A stretch of DNA of 64,000 nucleotides from Elusimicrobiota bacterium (lineage in GTDB: Bacteria; Elusimicrobiota; Elusimicrobia; 2-02-FULL-39-32). The position numbers were made by a program, and so were the translations under genes. Below the pieces are notes generated by a model. The model did not search any database, was not told where the DNA came from, and saw nothing but the letters and a program-made list of their open reading frames with translations. Location: the NCBI GenBank assembly GCA_016180425.1, contig JACPBF010000011.1:1-64000 (forward strand), in the 5' to 3' direction. Numbering within the stretch: position 1 is the stretch's first letter; the number at the start of each line of letters is the position of its first letter. Below, in pieces: positions 7,546 to 15,752 of the stretch.

Positions 7546-9564
7546 CTACAAAACATCATAAGGGTCAACATCAATCACTATTTTTATTCCGGATTTTGTC
7601 TGAAACGATAGCCCGGCTTTTATAACCTTCTGTAAAGATTCCTCATTTCCACACTTCACTAAAATCTGCCAACGGTTTTGTTTACGCAAGGTCTCTCTGG
7701 AAGAGGGGCCTGGACCTAAAATTTGGATATCCTCTCCTTTAAATGGAAATAAAAGTTCCTTTAACCTCTCAGCTTCAGCAATCACTAAATCCTTTTTTTT
7801 AGAACTTTGTATCCTAAAAAGAACCAGCTTTGAAAATGGAGGATAAAAAAGAAATTTTCTAAATTCTATCTCTTTTTCATAAAAAGCTCTGTAGTTTTGA
7901 GAAATCGCTGTTTGTAATGTGTAATGGTCTGGCAAAGCAGTTTGAACAATGACCTCTCCTCCCTCTGGGTTGCGTCCAGCTCTGCCCGAGGCTTGAGTGA
8001 TCCACTGAAAGGTTCGTTCACTCGCTCGAAAATCAGGATGGTGTAAAGCGGTATCCGCATCCACAATTCCAACCAAGCGCACCCCGGGAAAATCAAAACC
8101 CTGAACCACCATTTGAGTGCCCACTAAAATATCCGCTGATTCTTCCTTAAAAGTTTTATAGGTTTCCAAAGAAACTTTCTTTTTTCTGGCCGTATCTCGA
8201 TCCAACCGCAAAATTCTGGCAAAAGAAAAATTCTTTTTTAATTCAAGAACTATTTTTTGAGTCCCAAACCCTCCTAAAAAAAGAGATTCTTTTGCGCAAT
8301 TAGAACAAACTTTGGGCATGGGCTTTTCTTCAAAACAATAATGGCATCTTAATCGTCCTTCTTCCTCGCCCTCCTCCCGATGAAATACAAAAGCCAGATT
8401 ACAATTGGAACATTTCCAAACAAAGCCGCATTGAACACAAAGCAAAAAAGTAGAAAAACCTCTTCTATTTAAAGCTAAAATCACCTGTTCTCTGCGCAAG
8501 ATCGCTTTGGAAATAGCTTGCAGAAGTTCTTGCGAAAAAATTGCAAGATTTTTAGAATGCGTTCTTCTATCTGCCAAATAAAGTTGAGGCACTCTACTGG
8601 ATGGAACCCTTTTAGTCAGCTCTAAAAGATGAAACTCATTTTTCAAAGCTCTATAAAAACTTTCTAAAGAGGGTGTTGCGCTGCCTAAAATGACAACTCC
8701 CTGAATGAGTTTCCCAAGTTTTAAAGCAGCTTCTCTTGCATGGTACCTGGGCTTTTCCTCTTGTTTGTAAGAAAAATCATGTTCCTCATCTAAAATGATA
8801 AGGCCTAAACGTTCCATGGGCACAAATAAAGCGGACCGGGCTCCAAGCAAAATATTAATTTTTTTTTCTTTGATCTCTTTTAAAATTTTATCTCTTTGAC
8901 TTAAAGACATCTGGGAATGCCACAACCCTACCTGTTCGCCAAACCTATTCCTTAAAATGTCCCAAAAAGCCGAGCAAAGCGAAATTTCCGGAACCAAAAA
9001 TATCGCGGATTTTCCTTGAGCTAAAGTCTTAAAGATCGCGCGCAAATAAATTTCTGTTTTTCCAGAAGCTGTAACTCCAAAAAGTAAAAAATTTTCATGA
9101 ATTCCATTCACAATTGCCTGCTGGATAGGTTCTAAAGCAGACTTCTGTTCCTCTGTTAAAAATAGCTGCGGCTCTTTTACTAAACCATCTTCTACAAATG
9201 ATTCTTCCAGCCTTTTTATTTTTTTTTGGCTTAAACCTCTCTTCTCAATATTTAAAGATGGAATCAGGGTGAGAGCTTCTCCCCAGCTGCAAGCATATTG
9301 TTCCTTAATCCAAAAGGTTAAATCTAAATAGATCTTAGATATGGCTGAATCTAAAGATAAAATCTCATGGACCTCTTTTATGTTGGAATTTACTAGTTTA
9401 GAAGGAAGCTCCTGAACCTCTTTGACCACAACTCCTCTTGAGAAACGGTTGCCCAGTGGAACAGTAACGATCTTGCCAAGGCTAATCTCTTTACAAAATT
9501 TTTCAGGAACTTTATAGGTAAAAAGATTTTCTAAAGGTAAAGGAAGCGCAACATCAACCCACAT
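7546..9564 (-). CDS. priA: primosomal replication helicase PriA
   Basis: 3'-to-5' helicase that reloads the replisome at stalled forks. The N-terminal DNA-binding domain (residues about 1-100) is followed by Walker A GVTASGKT (163-170), DEEHD (259-263) and GSATPS, then the zinc region with four CxxC-type pairs (CVQCGFVWKCSNC, CHYC, CSNC; about residues 375-435), and the QASGRAGR motif. The 672 residues are close to the usual length. It is the last gene of gmk-rpoZ-coaC-coaB-priA, an order seen in many bacteria; 49 bases separate it from coaB, with a small AGCCCG/CGGGCT hairpin in the gap. Confidence 0.96.
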   Translation of the reverse strand: MWVDVALPLPLENLFTYKVPEKFCKEISLGKIVTVPLGNRFSRGVVVKEVQELPSKLVNSNIKEVHEILSLDSAISKIYLDLTFWIKEQYACSWGEALTLIPSLNIEKRGLSQKKIKRLEESFVEDGLVKEPQLFLTEEQKSALEPIQQAIVNGIHENFLLFGVTASGKTEIYLRAIFKTLAQGKSAIFLVPEISLCSAFWDILRNRFGEQVGLWHSQMSLSQRDKILKEIKEKKINILLGARSALFVPMERLGLIILDEEHDFSYKQEEKPRYHAREAALKLGKLIQGVVILGSATPSLESFYRALKNEFHLLELTKRVPSSRVPQLYLADRRTHSKNLAIFSQELLQAISKAILRREQVILALNRRGFSTFLLCVQCGFVWKCSNCNLAFVFHREEGEEEGRLRCHYCFEEKPMPKVCSNCAKESLFLGGFGTQKIVLELKKNFSFARILRLDRDTARKKKVSLETYKTFKEESADILVGTQMVVQGFDFPGVRLVGIVDADTALHHPDFRASERTFQWITQASGRAGRNPEGGEVIVQTALPDHYTLQTAISQNYRAFYEKEIEFRKFLFYPPFSKLVLFRIQSSKKKDLVIAEAERLKELLFPFKGEDIQILGPGPSSRETLRKQNRWQILVKCGNEESLQKVIKAGLSFQTKSGIKIVIDVDPYDVL

Positions 9565-9613
9565 TTAATTGATACTAGCCCGTATCCTTCGGGCTAACCC
9601 TGAATTGTTTAGA

Positions 9614-10315
9614 CTAAAGCTCAAGGCTTTGAGCGATCGCCTGACATATGCTCTTAGCGCAAAAATCTTTTGAGACGGGTCCTAAAAACTTATGAAACCC
9701 TTTAGAAGAAATAAGGGTTGCGTCTATCTCCTCTCCTTCCATGGAACGGGCGCTGTTTAGAACCATTAAATCACATCTTTTTTTAATCATCTTCATCCTT
9801 GCTCTTTTTAATACCTTTAGAGCAGGAGGCTTTGAATAGGGAAAATCTTCCAAAGCAAAACCCACGCAAAACTGATGCTTCTTAAGAGCTGTGACTGTTG
9901 CTAGAATGTCTGGATTTGGGATCAATTTTATTTGTAAAGGATGGCTGCCTCTAACCATCTTTGTTTTAAGAATTTTAAGAGGCCGATAATCTGCAATGGC
10001 AGCAGCGCAAATAAAAATATCGCAATCAGAAAATAGTTTCTTACTTTCTTCTAACATCTCAAGCGCGGAAACCACGTCCACTGATTTTAAATTTGGAGGA
10101 ACCCAAACCCCGGGGCCGCAGACCATAAGTGGAATGGCGCCAACATTTTTAAAGGCTTTAGCCAGAGCTAAGCCCATTTTACCGCTGGAACTATTTGAAA
10201 TATATCGGACAGGATCTAGATATTCTCGGGTAGGGCCTAAAGTGATTAGAATTTTTTTATTTTTAAAAATCTTTTTTAATTGAAGGGAAGAATAAAATTG
10301 CAACCTTTTTTTCAA
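9614..10315 (-). CDS. coaB: phosphopantothenate--cysteine ligase (CoaB), separate from CoaC
   Basis: Joins cysteine to 4'-phosphopantothenate in coenzyme A synthesis. The nucleotide-binding start GPTREYLDPVRYISNSSSGK (about residues 27-46), the AAAIADYRP and PNPDIL motifs and VGFALEDF are as in the ligase half of CoaBC. In most bacteria this is the C-terminal half of one CoaBC protein. Here it is a separate 233-residue ORF whose start overlaps the coaC stop by four bases (ATGA), so the two are translationally coupled and probably still form one complex. Confidence 0.9.
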   Translation of the reverse strand: MKKRLQFYSSLQLKKIFKNKKILITLGPTREYLDPVRYISNSSSGKMGLALAKAFKNVGAIPLMVCGPGVWVPPNLKSVDVVSALEMLEESKKLFSDCDIFICAAAIADYRPLKILKTKMVRGSHPLQIKLIPNPDILATVTALKKHQFCVGFALEDFPYSKPPALKVLKRARMKMIKKRCDLMVLNSARSMEGEEIDATLISSKGFHKFLGPVSKDFCAKSICQAIAQSLEL

Positions 10316-10902
10316 GACTTTAAAATTAATTTAAGAGCAGCTTGAACAATCTCGCTTAGGTTTGCTAAACGTCCCCAACCCCTTGCTCCTCTTAAAAGTT
10401 CTCCATATTCAGGGCCAATGAAAGTGTAGCCAAAAGTTTTTAATTTTTTTACATTGGCTTGGGTGCTTGGATTTTTCCACATTCCTTCGTGCATGGCAGG
10501 GGCCAGCAAGATGGGAGCTTTGGCGGCAGAAGCGGTTGCGGTAATAATGTCGTCACATAAGCCGCAAGATAATTTAGCCAAACAGTTTGCGCTGGCTGGA
10601 GCGATAATATAAAGATCGGCTTTGTCTGCCAGCTCCAAATGCGCCATCTTCCAAAGATTAGGATCCCATACTTCCAGAGCTACCGGGTTCCCGCTTAAAG
10701 CGCTAAAGGTGAGCGGGCTAATAAATTTTTGCGCTCCAAAACTCATTAAACAATAAACCTCAGCGCCCTCTTCTTTTAATTGCCGCAGCAACTCGCAAGA
10801 TTTATAAATTGCAATACTCCCTGTAAGCCCTAAAAGGATAACCCGTCCTTTAAGATTTTGTTTTTGCAATTTAAGGATTGGCTTTTTCTTCTCGTTTCTC
10901 AT
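10312..10902 (-). CDS. coaC: CoaC-like flavoprotein (phosphopantothenoylcysteine decarboxylase family) with altered active site
   Basis: The 196-residue protein has the flavoprotein fold of the decarboxylase half of CoaBC: GLTGSIAIYKSCELLRQL, the active-site His88 in MAHLELADKADL, and APASANCLAKL. Two residues considered essential in E. coli CoaBC are not conserved. The PxMNxxMW motif reads PAMHEGMW (His138 for Asn), and the ACG of the substrate-clamping loop reads LRG (Arg171 for Cys). The gene is intact and coupled to coaB, so it is not a pseudogene. Either this lineage uses a different catalytic arrangement, or the protein is mainly structural and decarboxylation is done elsewhere. Confidence 0.8.
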   Translation of the reverse strand: MRNEKKKPILKLQKQNLKGRVILLGLTGSIAIYKSCELLRQLKEEGAEVYCLMSFGAQKFISPLTFSALSGNPVALEVWDPNLWKMAHLELADKADLYIIAPASANCLAKLSCGLCDDIITATASAAKAPILLAPAMHEGMWKNPSTQANVKKLKTFGYTFIGPEYGELLRGARGWGRLANLSEIVQAALKLILKS

Positions 10903-10910
10903 TTTCTAAT

Positions 10911-10930
10911 GCAATATTCGGGTTTAATCC
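10911..10930 (-). repeat. half-site of the ATTAAACCCG repeat family between rpoZ and coaC
   Basis: Read on the minus strand this is GGATTAAACCCGAATATTGC. It covers the rpoZ stop codon and most of the 21-base gap before the coaC ATG. The first 12 bases are identical to the arm at 57289-57306 and the core matches the hairpin at 7427. Confidence 0.6.
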
Positions 10931-11271
10931 TTTTTAGAAGATTCTGAAGGAATTTTATGCAATGCATTCAGCAGTTCTTCCTGCGCATTTTTTTGCTTTC
11001 TAAATCCACGAAAAGGAGGCAATTCCCGAACCATTTTATGATTGACAGAATTTGTGACAATATCTCTTATCGCCACTTGAAGCAATTCTTGCAATGAGCG
11101 GGTTTCCCCATCCTTAGATTTTAATTCATAAGCCCAACGCCTTGAGAGCAAAACCAGATCATAGCGATTAAAAGGGCTGTCCACTACGAGCTTGCTTAAA
11201 TTCTCCACATTTAATGAGTTTTTTTTCTTTGTTCCAGGCTCAGAACTTTTTGAACTCTCTTCTTTTTCCAT
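10924..11271 (-). CDS. rpoZ: RNA polymerase omega subunit
   Basis: Omega helps assemble RNA polymerase by holding the beta' subunit. The recognisable part is SPFNRYDLVLLSRRWAYELK, an N-terminal omega helix pair, followed by SLQELLQVAIRDIVT. The protein is about 115 residues, with a charged N-terminal leader of about 25 residues and a C-terminal tail not found in the E. coli protein. An upstream GTG at 11280 is also in frame, but it lies inside the GAGGGTGG ribosome site, so the ATG at 11271 is the better start. The location between gmk and coaBC is conserved and supports the call. Confidence 0.85.
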   Translation of the reverse strand: MEKEESSKSSEPGTKKKNSLNVENLSKLVVDSPFNRYDLVLLSRRWAYELKSKDGETRSLQELLQVAIRDIVTNSVNHKMVRELPPFRGFRKQKNAQEELLNALHKIPSESSKKD

Positions 11272-11286
11272 GTTTTCCACCCTCTT

Positions 11287-11850
11287 TTAACCAGCATGTT
11301 CTGCAATCAATATCGCTCTTGCTCTTTCTACCGCAAGCGATAACTGATCATTCACAATCAAATAATCGTACAAAGATGCTTCCTTTATTTCTTCTTTAGC
11401 CCTTTTCAACCTTTTTTGTATGGAGGCATCATCGTCCTTCCCTCTTTCGCGCAAACGCGCCTCAAGCACTTTAAAAGACGGGGGCACAATAAAAACCAAG
11501 ATAGATTCAGGATAAATTTTTTTTATCTGTTTTCCGCCTTGGATATCAATATCTAATAATATGTCTTTGCCTTTTTTTAAATGATCCTCTATAAACTTTT
11601 TGGGAGTGCCGTACCAATAGCCATGAACATTAGCAAATTCCAAAAAGCCTTTTTCTTTTTTTATATTCTCAAATTCTTTTTCAGTTACAAAAAAATAATC
11701 TTTGCCATTTCTTTCTCCGGGCCTGGGCTTTCGAGTTGTGACTGAAATGGAAAAACTTAAACCCGGCACTTTTTTAATAAGTTCCCGAGTTATTGTGGAC
11801 TTGCCGCCTCCGGATGGAGCAGAAATAACAAACAGTTTTCCTTTTTTCAC
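11287..11850 (-). CDS. gmk: guanylate kinase
   Basis: Phosphorylates GMP to GDP with ATP. The P-loop APSGGGKST lies at about residues 10-18, followed by SVTTRKPRPGE and DYFFV, which bind GMP, and DIDIQGG (Walker B region). The 187-residue length is normal. Translation appears to start at GTG. It is the first gene behind the consensus promoter at 11892-11920, and rpoZ follows after about 15 bases. Confidence 0.96.
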   Translation of the reverse strand: MKKGKLFVISAPSGGGKSTITRELIKKVPGLSFSISVTTRKPRPGERNGKDYFFVTEKEFENIKKEKGFLEFANVHGYWYGTPKKFIEDHLKKGKDILLDIDIQGGKQIKKIYPESILVFIVPPSFKVLEARLRERGKDDDASIQKRLKRAKEEIKEASLYDYLIVNDQLSLAVERARAILIAEHAG

Positions 11851-11891
11851 TATTTTGGGTATTAAGTCGAAATAGCAATAGGTAGGCTTAT

Positions 11892-11920
11892 ATTATATGA
11901 TTCCCTAAAATTTTTGTCAA
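11892..11920 (-). promoter_or_regulatory. consensus promoter of the gmk-rpoZ-coaC-coaB-priA operon
   Basis: On the minus strand a perfect TTGACA is followed after 17 bases by a perfect TATAAT. The -10 box lies about 41 bases upstream of the gmk GTG. It is the best sigma-70-type promoter in the window. Confidence 0.85.
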
Positions 11921-11950
11921 AAAAATAAACAACACTTTTCTAAAAGAAAA

Positions 11951-12047
11951 GCTTCATCCCTTAAATCAAAATCCTAACCAAAATATTTCAGTTGGAGTAT
12001 CTAACCTTATAATCCAACTGAAATATTGAGATTTTAAGGGAGGAAGC
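11951..12047. terminator. long two-part hairpin, likely bidirectional terminator
   Basis: The inner arms AATATTTCAGTTGGA (11982-11996) and TCCAACTGAAATATT (12013-12027) are perfectly complementary over 15 bases. Outer arms GCTTCATCCCTT (from 11951) and AAGGGAGGAAGC (to 12047) extend the stem with few mismatches. T-rich runs follow on both sides: TTTTCTTTT on the minus strand and CTCTTTTTT on the plus strand. It ends transcription of the small lysine-rich gene and isolates the gmk promoter. Confidence 0.7.
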
Positions 12048-12082
12048 CTCTTTTTTCTAATAAAAACTATAAACTAAAAAGT

Positions 12083-12304
12083 TTATTTCCGAGCCATTTT
12101 TGCTCTGGCAACATCTCCTTGCTTATCCAAGAAATAAAGATAACCTTTTTCCTTCTTGATCCCTACTTTTTTTACTTTCTCTGGTTTCCCGCCTTTTTTA
12201 CCGCCGCGAGCCATCTTTGCTCGGGAAACATCTCCCTGCTTATCAATATAGTATAGATAACCTTCTTCTCTCTTTACACCGGTTTTTTCTACTTTCTGAG
12301 CCAT
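12083..12304 (-). CDS. lysine-rich small protein made of two homologous repeats
   Basis: The 73-residue protein consists of two copies of a unit of about 33 residues, KTGVKREEGYLYYIDKQGDV and VGIKKEKGYLYFLDKQGDVA, each ending in a basic (S/A)RAKMARGGKKGG-type tail. Nearly a third of the residues are Lys or Arg, so binding to nucleic acid or another polyanion is plausible, but I do not recognise a characterised family. A strong GGGAGGT ribosome site, a good promoter at 12399-12428 and a dedicated terminator suggest a highly expressed single-gene unit. The second repeat ends almost at the C-terminus. Confidence 0.8.
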   Translation of the reverse strand: MAQKVEKTGVKREEGYLYYIDKQGDVSRAKMARGGKKGGKPEKVKKVGIKKEKGYLYFLDKQGDVARAKMARK

Positions 12305-12398
12305 TGTGCTCTTACCTCCCTAATTTAACCCACACTCCCTCAAAAAAAAATGAGACGGAAGATGCTAGGTTTAGATTGCACTTCCCGAAGATTGGCTT

Positions 12399-12428
12399 AT
12401 TATAGTTCATCCTCATCTGAAAGGTCAA
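12399..12428 (-). promoter_or_regulatory. promoter of the lysine-rich small protein
   Basis: TTGACC and TATAAT on the minus strand are 18 bases apart. The -35 box overlaps the last codons of the radical SAM gene. A leader of about 85 bases precedes the small gene's ATG. Confidence 0.65.
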
Positions 12429-13639
12429 GAGGAAAAAGAAAAAATCTTTTCAGGATAAACAAATACTTTGCCTTCGCAATTTTTTAAAAGAACTCTTTTT
12501 TTATTTCTAGACAAAATGGACTCATAACGTAAAGAGATTTTTCCGCCCGCAGTATCCACAATATATTCAGGAAGAGAGAGCCCTGTAATCCGTCCGCGTA
12601 GATTCTCAATAATCTTTAAACCTCCGGAAATCGTAGTGCGAAAATGCTCTGTTCCCTGAAATGGGAGAAGTTGAACCAAACGGTATGGCCGAACGCGTAA
12701 ATTAAAAAGAGTTGAAAAAAGATAGGAAAGGGTTGCAACTTTGTCATTTAAATCTTTTAAAAGAACTGTTTGGGAGGCTAAAGGGATGCCTGAATCTGCC
12801 AGCTTTTGGCAAACGTCTTGGAATTCCGGGCTAATTTCTCTGGGATGATTCACATGCAAAATAAGATAAAGCGGCTGAAATTCTTTTAACATCTGAATGC
12901 ATTCTGAAGTAATCCTTTGCGGTAAAACAGAAAGAATTCTAGTTTCAATGCGCAAATTTTTTATGGAAGGAATTGCTTTAACATTAGAAAAAATTTGATG
13001 CAGAACCTCATCGTTCAACAAAAAAGGCTCTCCCCCGCTTAAAATAAGCTCTTGTATCTGAGGATGAGAGCTAAGATATTCTCTAATTTCACTCCACTCT
13101 TTCTCATTTAGGATGGAGCTGCCTTGAGAGTTAGAGAAAGAGAAAAAATGGGTTTTGCTTTCTCGCGGAACAATCTTTCTTTGCGGACAAAACCTGCAAT
13201 ATAGGACACATTCAGAGTGGAGGGATAAAATAGCCCTGTCCGGGTAAAGATGTGTAAGCCGTCCTTGGGCAACCTTCACTCCATCGCTGATAAAATCCCG
13301 GGGTTCATAAACAGAAGTTCTAAATTCTTCATCTAAAGGGATCGCTTGCCTTCGGATCGGGCACAAAAAGTCAGAAGGGTCCATTAAGGATGCCCAGTAA
13401 GGAGTAAAAGAAAAATGAAATTTCTCCTGAGAAAAATAAATAGCTCTTTTCTCTTCCACTGTGGGGCTAAGCCATTTTTCTAGTTCCGCTACTGTATTGA
13501 TCTGATTTTTTAAGTGCCATTGCCAATCACTCCATTGTTGAACAGTCACCGGAGGATTAGGCGGTCTTAAAATTTTTAATCTGGGATGATTTTGAACGGA
13601 TCCTGTAAAATGGGTTTCTGGTTTAGACAATCGGCTCAT
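12425..13639 (-). CDS. KamA/EpmB-family radical SAM aminomutase
   Basis: Family members move an amino group of lysine between C2 and C3 using S-adenosylmethionine, a [4Fe-4S] cluster and PLP. The cluster motif is CVLYCRFC (Cys144, Cys148, Cys151). N-terminal WSDWQWHLKNQINT, LILSGGEPFLL, HVNHP, QTVLLKDLND and HFRTTISGG follow the family order, and AGGKISL supplies the probable PLP lysine. The 404 residues match free lysine 2,3-aminomutase more closely than the shorter EpmB, but whether the substrate is free lysine, a lysine on elongation factor P or another amino acid cannot be told. No epmA or efp is nearby. Its start overlaps the HTH gene by 17 bases. Confidence 0.85.
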   Translation of the reverse strand: MSRLSKPETHFTGSVQNHPRLKILRPPNPPVTVQQWSDWQWHLKNQINTVAELEKWLSPTVEEKRAIYFSQEKFHFSFTPYWASLMDPSDFLCPIRRQAIPLDEEFRTSVYEPRDFISDGVKVAQGRLTHLYPDRAILSLHSECVLYCRFCPQRKIVPRESKTHFFSFSNSQGSSILNEKEWSEIREYLSSHPQIQELILSGGEPFLLNDEVLHQIFSNVKAIPSIKNLRIETRILSVLPQRITSECIQMLKEFQPLYLILHVNHPREISPEFQDVCQKLADSGIPLASQTVLLKDLNDKVATLSYLFSTLFNLRVRPYRLVQLLPFQGTEHFRTTISGGLKIIENLRGRITGLSLPEYIVDTAGGKISLRYESILSRNKKRVLLKNCEGKVFVYPEKIFSFSS

Positions 13640-13904
13640 TCGGATGATTTTTAACGACCGGATTTAGAGAAAATGACATCTGACTTTCTTCAGGCCGTGT
13701 GATTAGTTTTTCTTTTAACCATTCATCAATCACTGATTTTGAAAATCTGTATTGCCGTCCAATACGACTGGCAGGAATTTTTTTCATGCGGATTAAAGCA
13801 TAAATTTTCGATTTGCCCATGCCTAAATATAGAGCTAAAGTCTGTATATCCATCACTTCTGGTATGCCTTGTAAAGAAAATTCTTTCCTAGCATCTTTTT
13901 TCAT
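13623..13904 (-). CDS. excisionase-family helix-turn-helix protein
   Basis: A 93-residue DNA-binding protein with the MerR-like winged helix of the excisionase/AlpA family: MDIQTLALYLGMGKSKIYAL, then KKIPASRIGRQYRFSKSVID and EWLKEK, spanning about residues 18-65. Such proteins are usually regulators or recombination directionality factors. No integrase is nearby, and it is coupled by overlap to the radical SAM gene, so a regulatory role for that gene is more likely than excision. The 28-residue tail after the domain is low in structure. Confidence 0.8.
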   Translation of the reverse strand: MKKDARKEFSLQGIPEVMDIQTLALYLGMGKSKIYALIRMKKIPASRIGRQYRFSKSVIDEWLKEKLITRPEESQMSFSLNPVVKNHPNEPIV

Positions 13905-13915
13905 ATTTTACCAGC

Positions 13916-13944
13916 AGCTTACATTAAATACCATCTTTTGTCAA
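13916..13944 (-). promoter_or_regulatory. promoter of the HTH-radical SAM operon
   Basis: TTGACA is followed after 17 bases by TAAGCT, a weak -10 box, on the minus strand; the HTH gene begins 12 bases further on. The strong -35 and weak -10 would suit a regulated promoter, possibly by the HTH protein itself. Confidence 0.45.
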
Positions 13945-14012
13945 GTTTTATAACAAAAAAGAGAGTCTCCCCCAAAGAATATTTTTTTGGGCAGCTTTCT
14001 TTTATGATAGGA

Positions 14013-14864
14013 TTAGGAATGTAGAGAAACATCTCCGGAAAAGAATTTTTTTAATTCTTTTCCGGCTGTCAATAAGATGAGGGAACCGTCAGAATCTAGC
14101 TTTAAAAATTTTCCTTCTGTTTTATTTTTATAATCTTCAATCATAATATTTTTATCGTGTAAAATTGATTTTTGGTTATAGCTGTTATAAAAAGCGCTAA
14201 ACCCTTCCTGAGCAAATTTTATGTAAGAACTCTCCATGGCTTTTAAAAGCGCCCGCAAAAGAAAATTTCTATTTATTTTTTTTCCTAAAACCTCTTTTAG
14301 GCTTACTGCCTTGGGCAGTAAGTCTTTAGAAAGCGAATTGTTCACATTCACCCCGCATCCCACAATGGCCCAATGAACCTTATCAGATTCCGCAGACATC
14401 TCTATCAAAATTCCACAAACTTTTTTAAAACGATTTTTTAAATCTGGGGTTTGCAGCAAAACATCATTTGGCCACTTTACTTTGCAAAGCGCTTTACACT
14501 CTTTTTCTAGTGTTTCTGCAATGCTAAGAGAAAAAACCAAAGAGAGCTTGGGGATTTCTTTAGGCTCTAAAGCGGGTTTAAGAAGAAGAGAAAACCAAAG
14601 CCCTCCCTTAGGAGAAAACCAGGAGCGATCTCCCCGCCCCCTAGCTTTGGTCTGCTCCTCTGCAATCACTAAAGCGCCTTCTGGGGTTCCATCTTGTTCC
14701 AATTTTTTTGCAGTGTCTTGAGTAGAATCTATGGAATTAAAATAAAAAATATTTTTTCCAAAATTCTTTGTGGAAAGTTTTTTAAGAGTTCCTTCCGGAT
14801 TTAAAAGGTCTGGCCTTTTTTTTAAAAAAATACCTTGGCTAAAATTTCTTTTGCCTGTTTTCAC
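14013..14864 (-). CDS. birA: biotin--[acetyl-CoA-carboxylase] ligase
   Basis: Activates biotin as biotinyl-AMP and attaches it to carboxyl carrier protein. The catalytic core shows SIDSTQDTAKKL, GRGDRSWFSPKGGL (residues 76-89, the biotinyl-AMP loop), KWPNDV (130-135) and GILIE. There is no N-terminal winged helix, so it is a group I enzyme without the repressor function of E. coli BirA. A C-terminal SH3-like domain (DYKNKTEGKFLKLDSDGSLIL) is present. The first 35 residues precede the conserved fold and a later start is possible. It lies 6 bases after nadC. Confidence 0.92.
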   Translation of the reverse strand: MKTGKRNFSQGIFLKKRPDLLNPEGTLKKLSTKNFGKNIFYFNSIDSTQDTAKKLEQDGTPEGALVIAEEQTKARGRGDRSWFSPKGGLWFSLLLKPALEPKEIPKLSLVFSLSIAETLEKECKALCKVKWPNDVLLQTPDLKNRFKKVCGILIEMSAESDKVHWAIVGCGVNVNNSLSKDLLPKAVSLKEVLGKKINRNFLLRALLKAMESSYIKFAQEGFSAFYNSYNQKSILHDKNIMIEDYKNKTEGKFLKLDSDGSLILLTAGKELKKFFSGDVSLHS

Positions 14865-14870
14865 GGTTTC

Positions 14871-15752
14871 TTAAAAAATCCGGCGCATCTCCAGGCTAAA
14901 ATCCAGGGCTTTCGCTGAGTGCGTTAACTGGCCTATGGAAATCCTATCCACCCCCAATTGAGCTACCTTCCTCACATTTTTTAAATTTATTCCGCCTGAA
15001 ACTTCAATTAAAGGTTTAAAATTTTTTGCGGCAGTAAAAGATTTGGACCGAATAAAATGAACAGCTTTTTTTAATAAAGGAATCTCCATGTTGTCTAGTA
15101 AAATAATATCTGCTCTAGCTTCTAAAGCAGCCTGAACTTCCTCTATGCTCTTTGCTTCAATTACCAAGACCTTGTTCTGGCATTTAGATTTTAAATCTTT
15201 CAAACAATTTCTTTGAGATTTCATAAGAAATAAATGGTTATCTTTCACCATTGCCATTTCACTCAAGTTCATGCGATGGTTCAACCCACCGCCGCAACGC
15301 ACAGCGTACTTTTGCAGCCAGCGTAAACCAGGAATTGTTTTGCGCGTGTCAAAAATTTTTGCTTTTGTGCCCTTTACCGCTTGCACAAATTGTCTAGTTA
15401 GACTCGCCACTCCAGACAAATGCTGCAAAAAATTTAGAGCTGCGCGCTCAGCGCTTAAAATTTTAGAGCTTCTCCCCCAAATACTCAGCACTTCTTCTTT
15501 AGGCAAAACCATTTCCCCATCTTTCTTAAGAACCTGCGCCTTTATTTTGGGATCCATTTCTAAAAAAACAGCCTTGGCAATTTCTACGCCGCAGAGAACC
15601 CCAGCTTCTTTTGCAATAATTTTTCCTTCAGCAGTTTGCGCTTTAGGCAATAAAAAACGATTGGTCAGATCTTGGCTGGCGCAATCTTCTTTTAAAGCGT
15701 CCAGAATAATTCTTCTGATTTTTTTATCTAAAAGCTGTTGGTATTTTTCCAT
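14871..15752 (-). CDS. nadC: nicotinate-nucleotide pyrophosphorylase (quinolinate phosphoribosyltransferase)
   Basis: Converts quinolinate and PRPP to nicotinate mononucleotide in NAD synthesis. Motifs in order: the N-terminal [42 protein letters not shown] (135-144), [15 protein letters not shown] (149-163), KDNH, and a late EVSGGIN. The 293-residue length is normal. Its start overlaps the uvrB 3' end by 29 bases, so the two are coupled, and birA follows. nadA and nadB are not in this window. Confidence 0.95.
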   Translation of the reverse strand: MEKYQQLLDKKIRRIILDALKEDCASQDLTNRFLLPKAQTAEGKIIAKEAGVLCGVEIAKAVFLEMDPKIKAQVLKKDGEMVLPKEEVLSIWGRSSKILSAERAALNFLQHLSGVASLTRQFVQAVKGTKAKIFDTRKTIPGLRWLQKYAVRCGGGLNHRMNLSEMAMVKDNHLFLMKSQRNCLKDLKSKCQNKVLVIEAKSIEEVQAALEARADIILLDNMEIPLLKKAVHFIRSKSFTAAKNFKPLIEVSGGINLKNVRKVAQLGVDRISIGQLTHSAKALDFSLEMRRIF

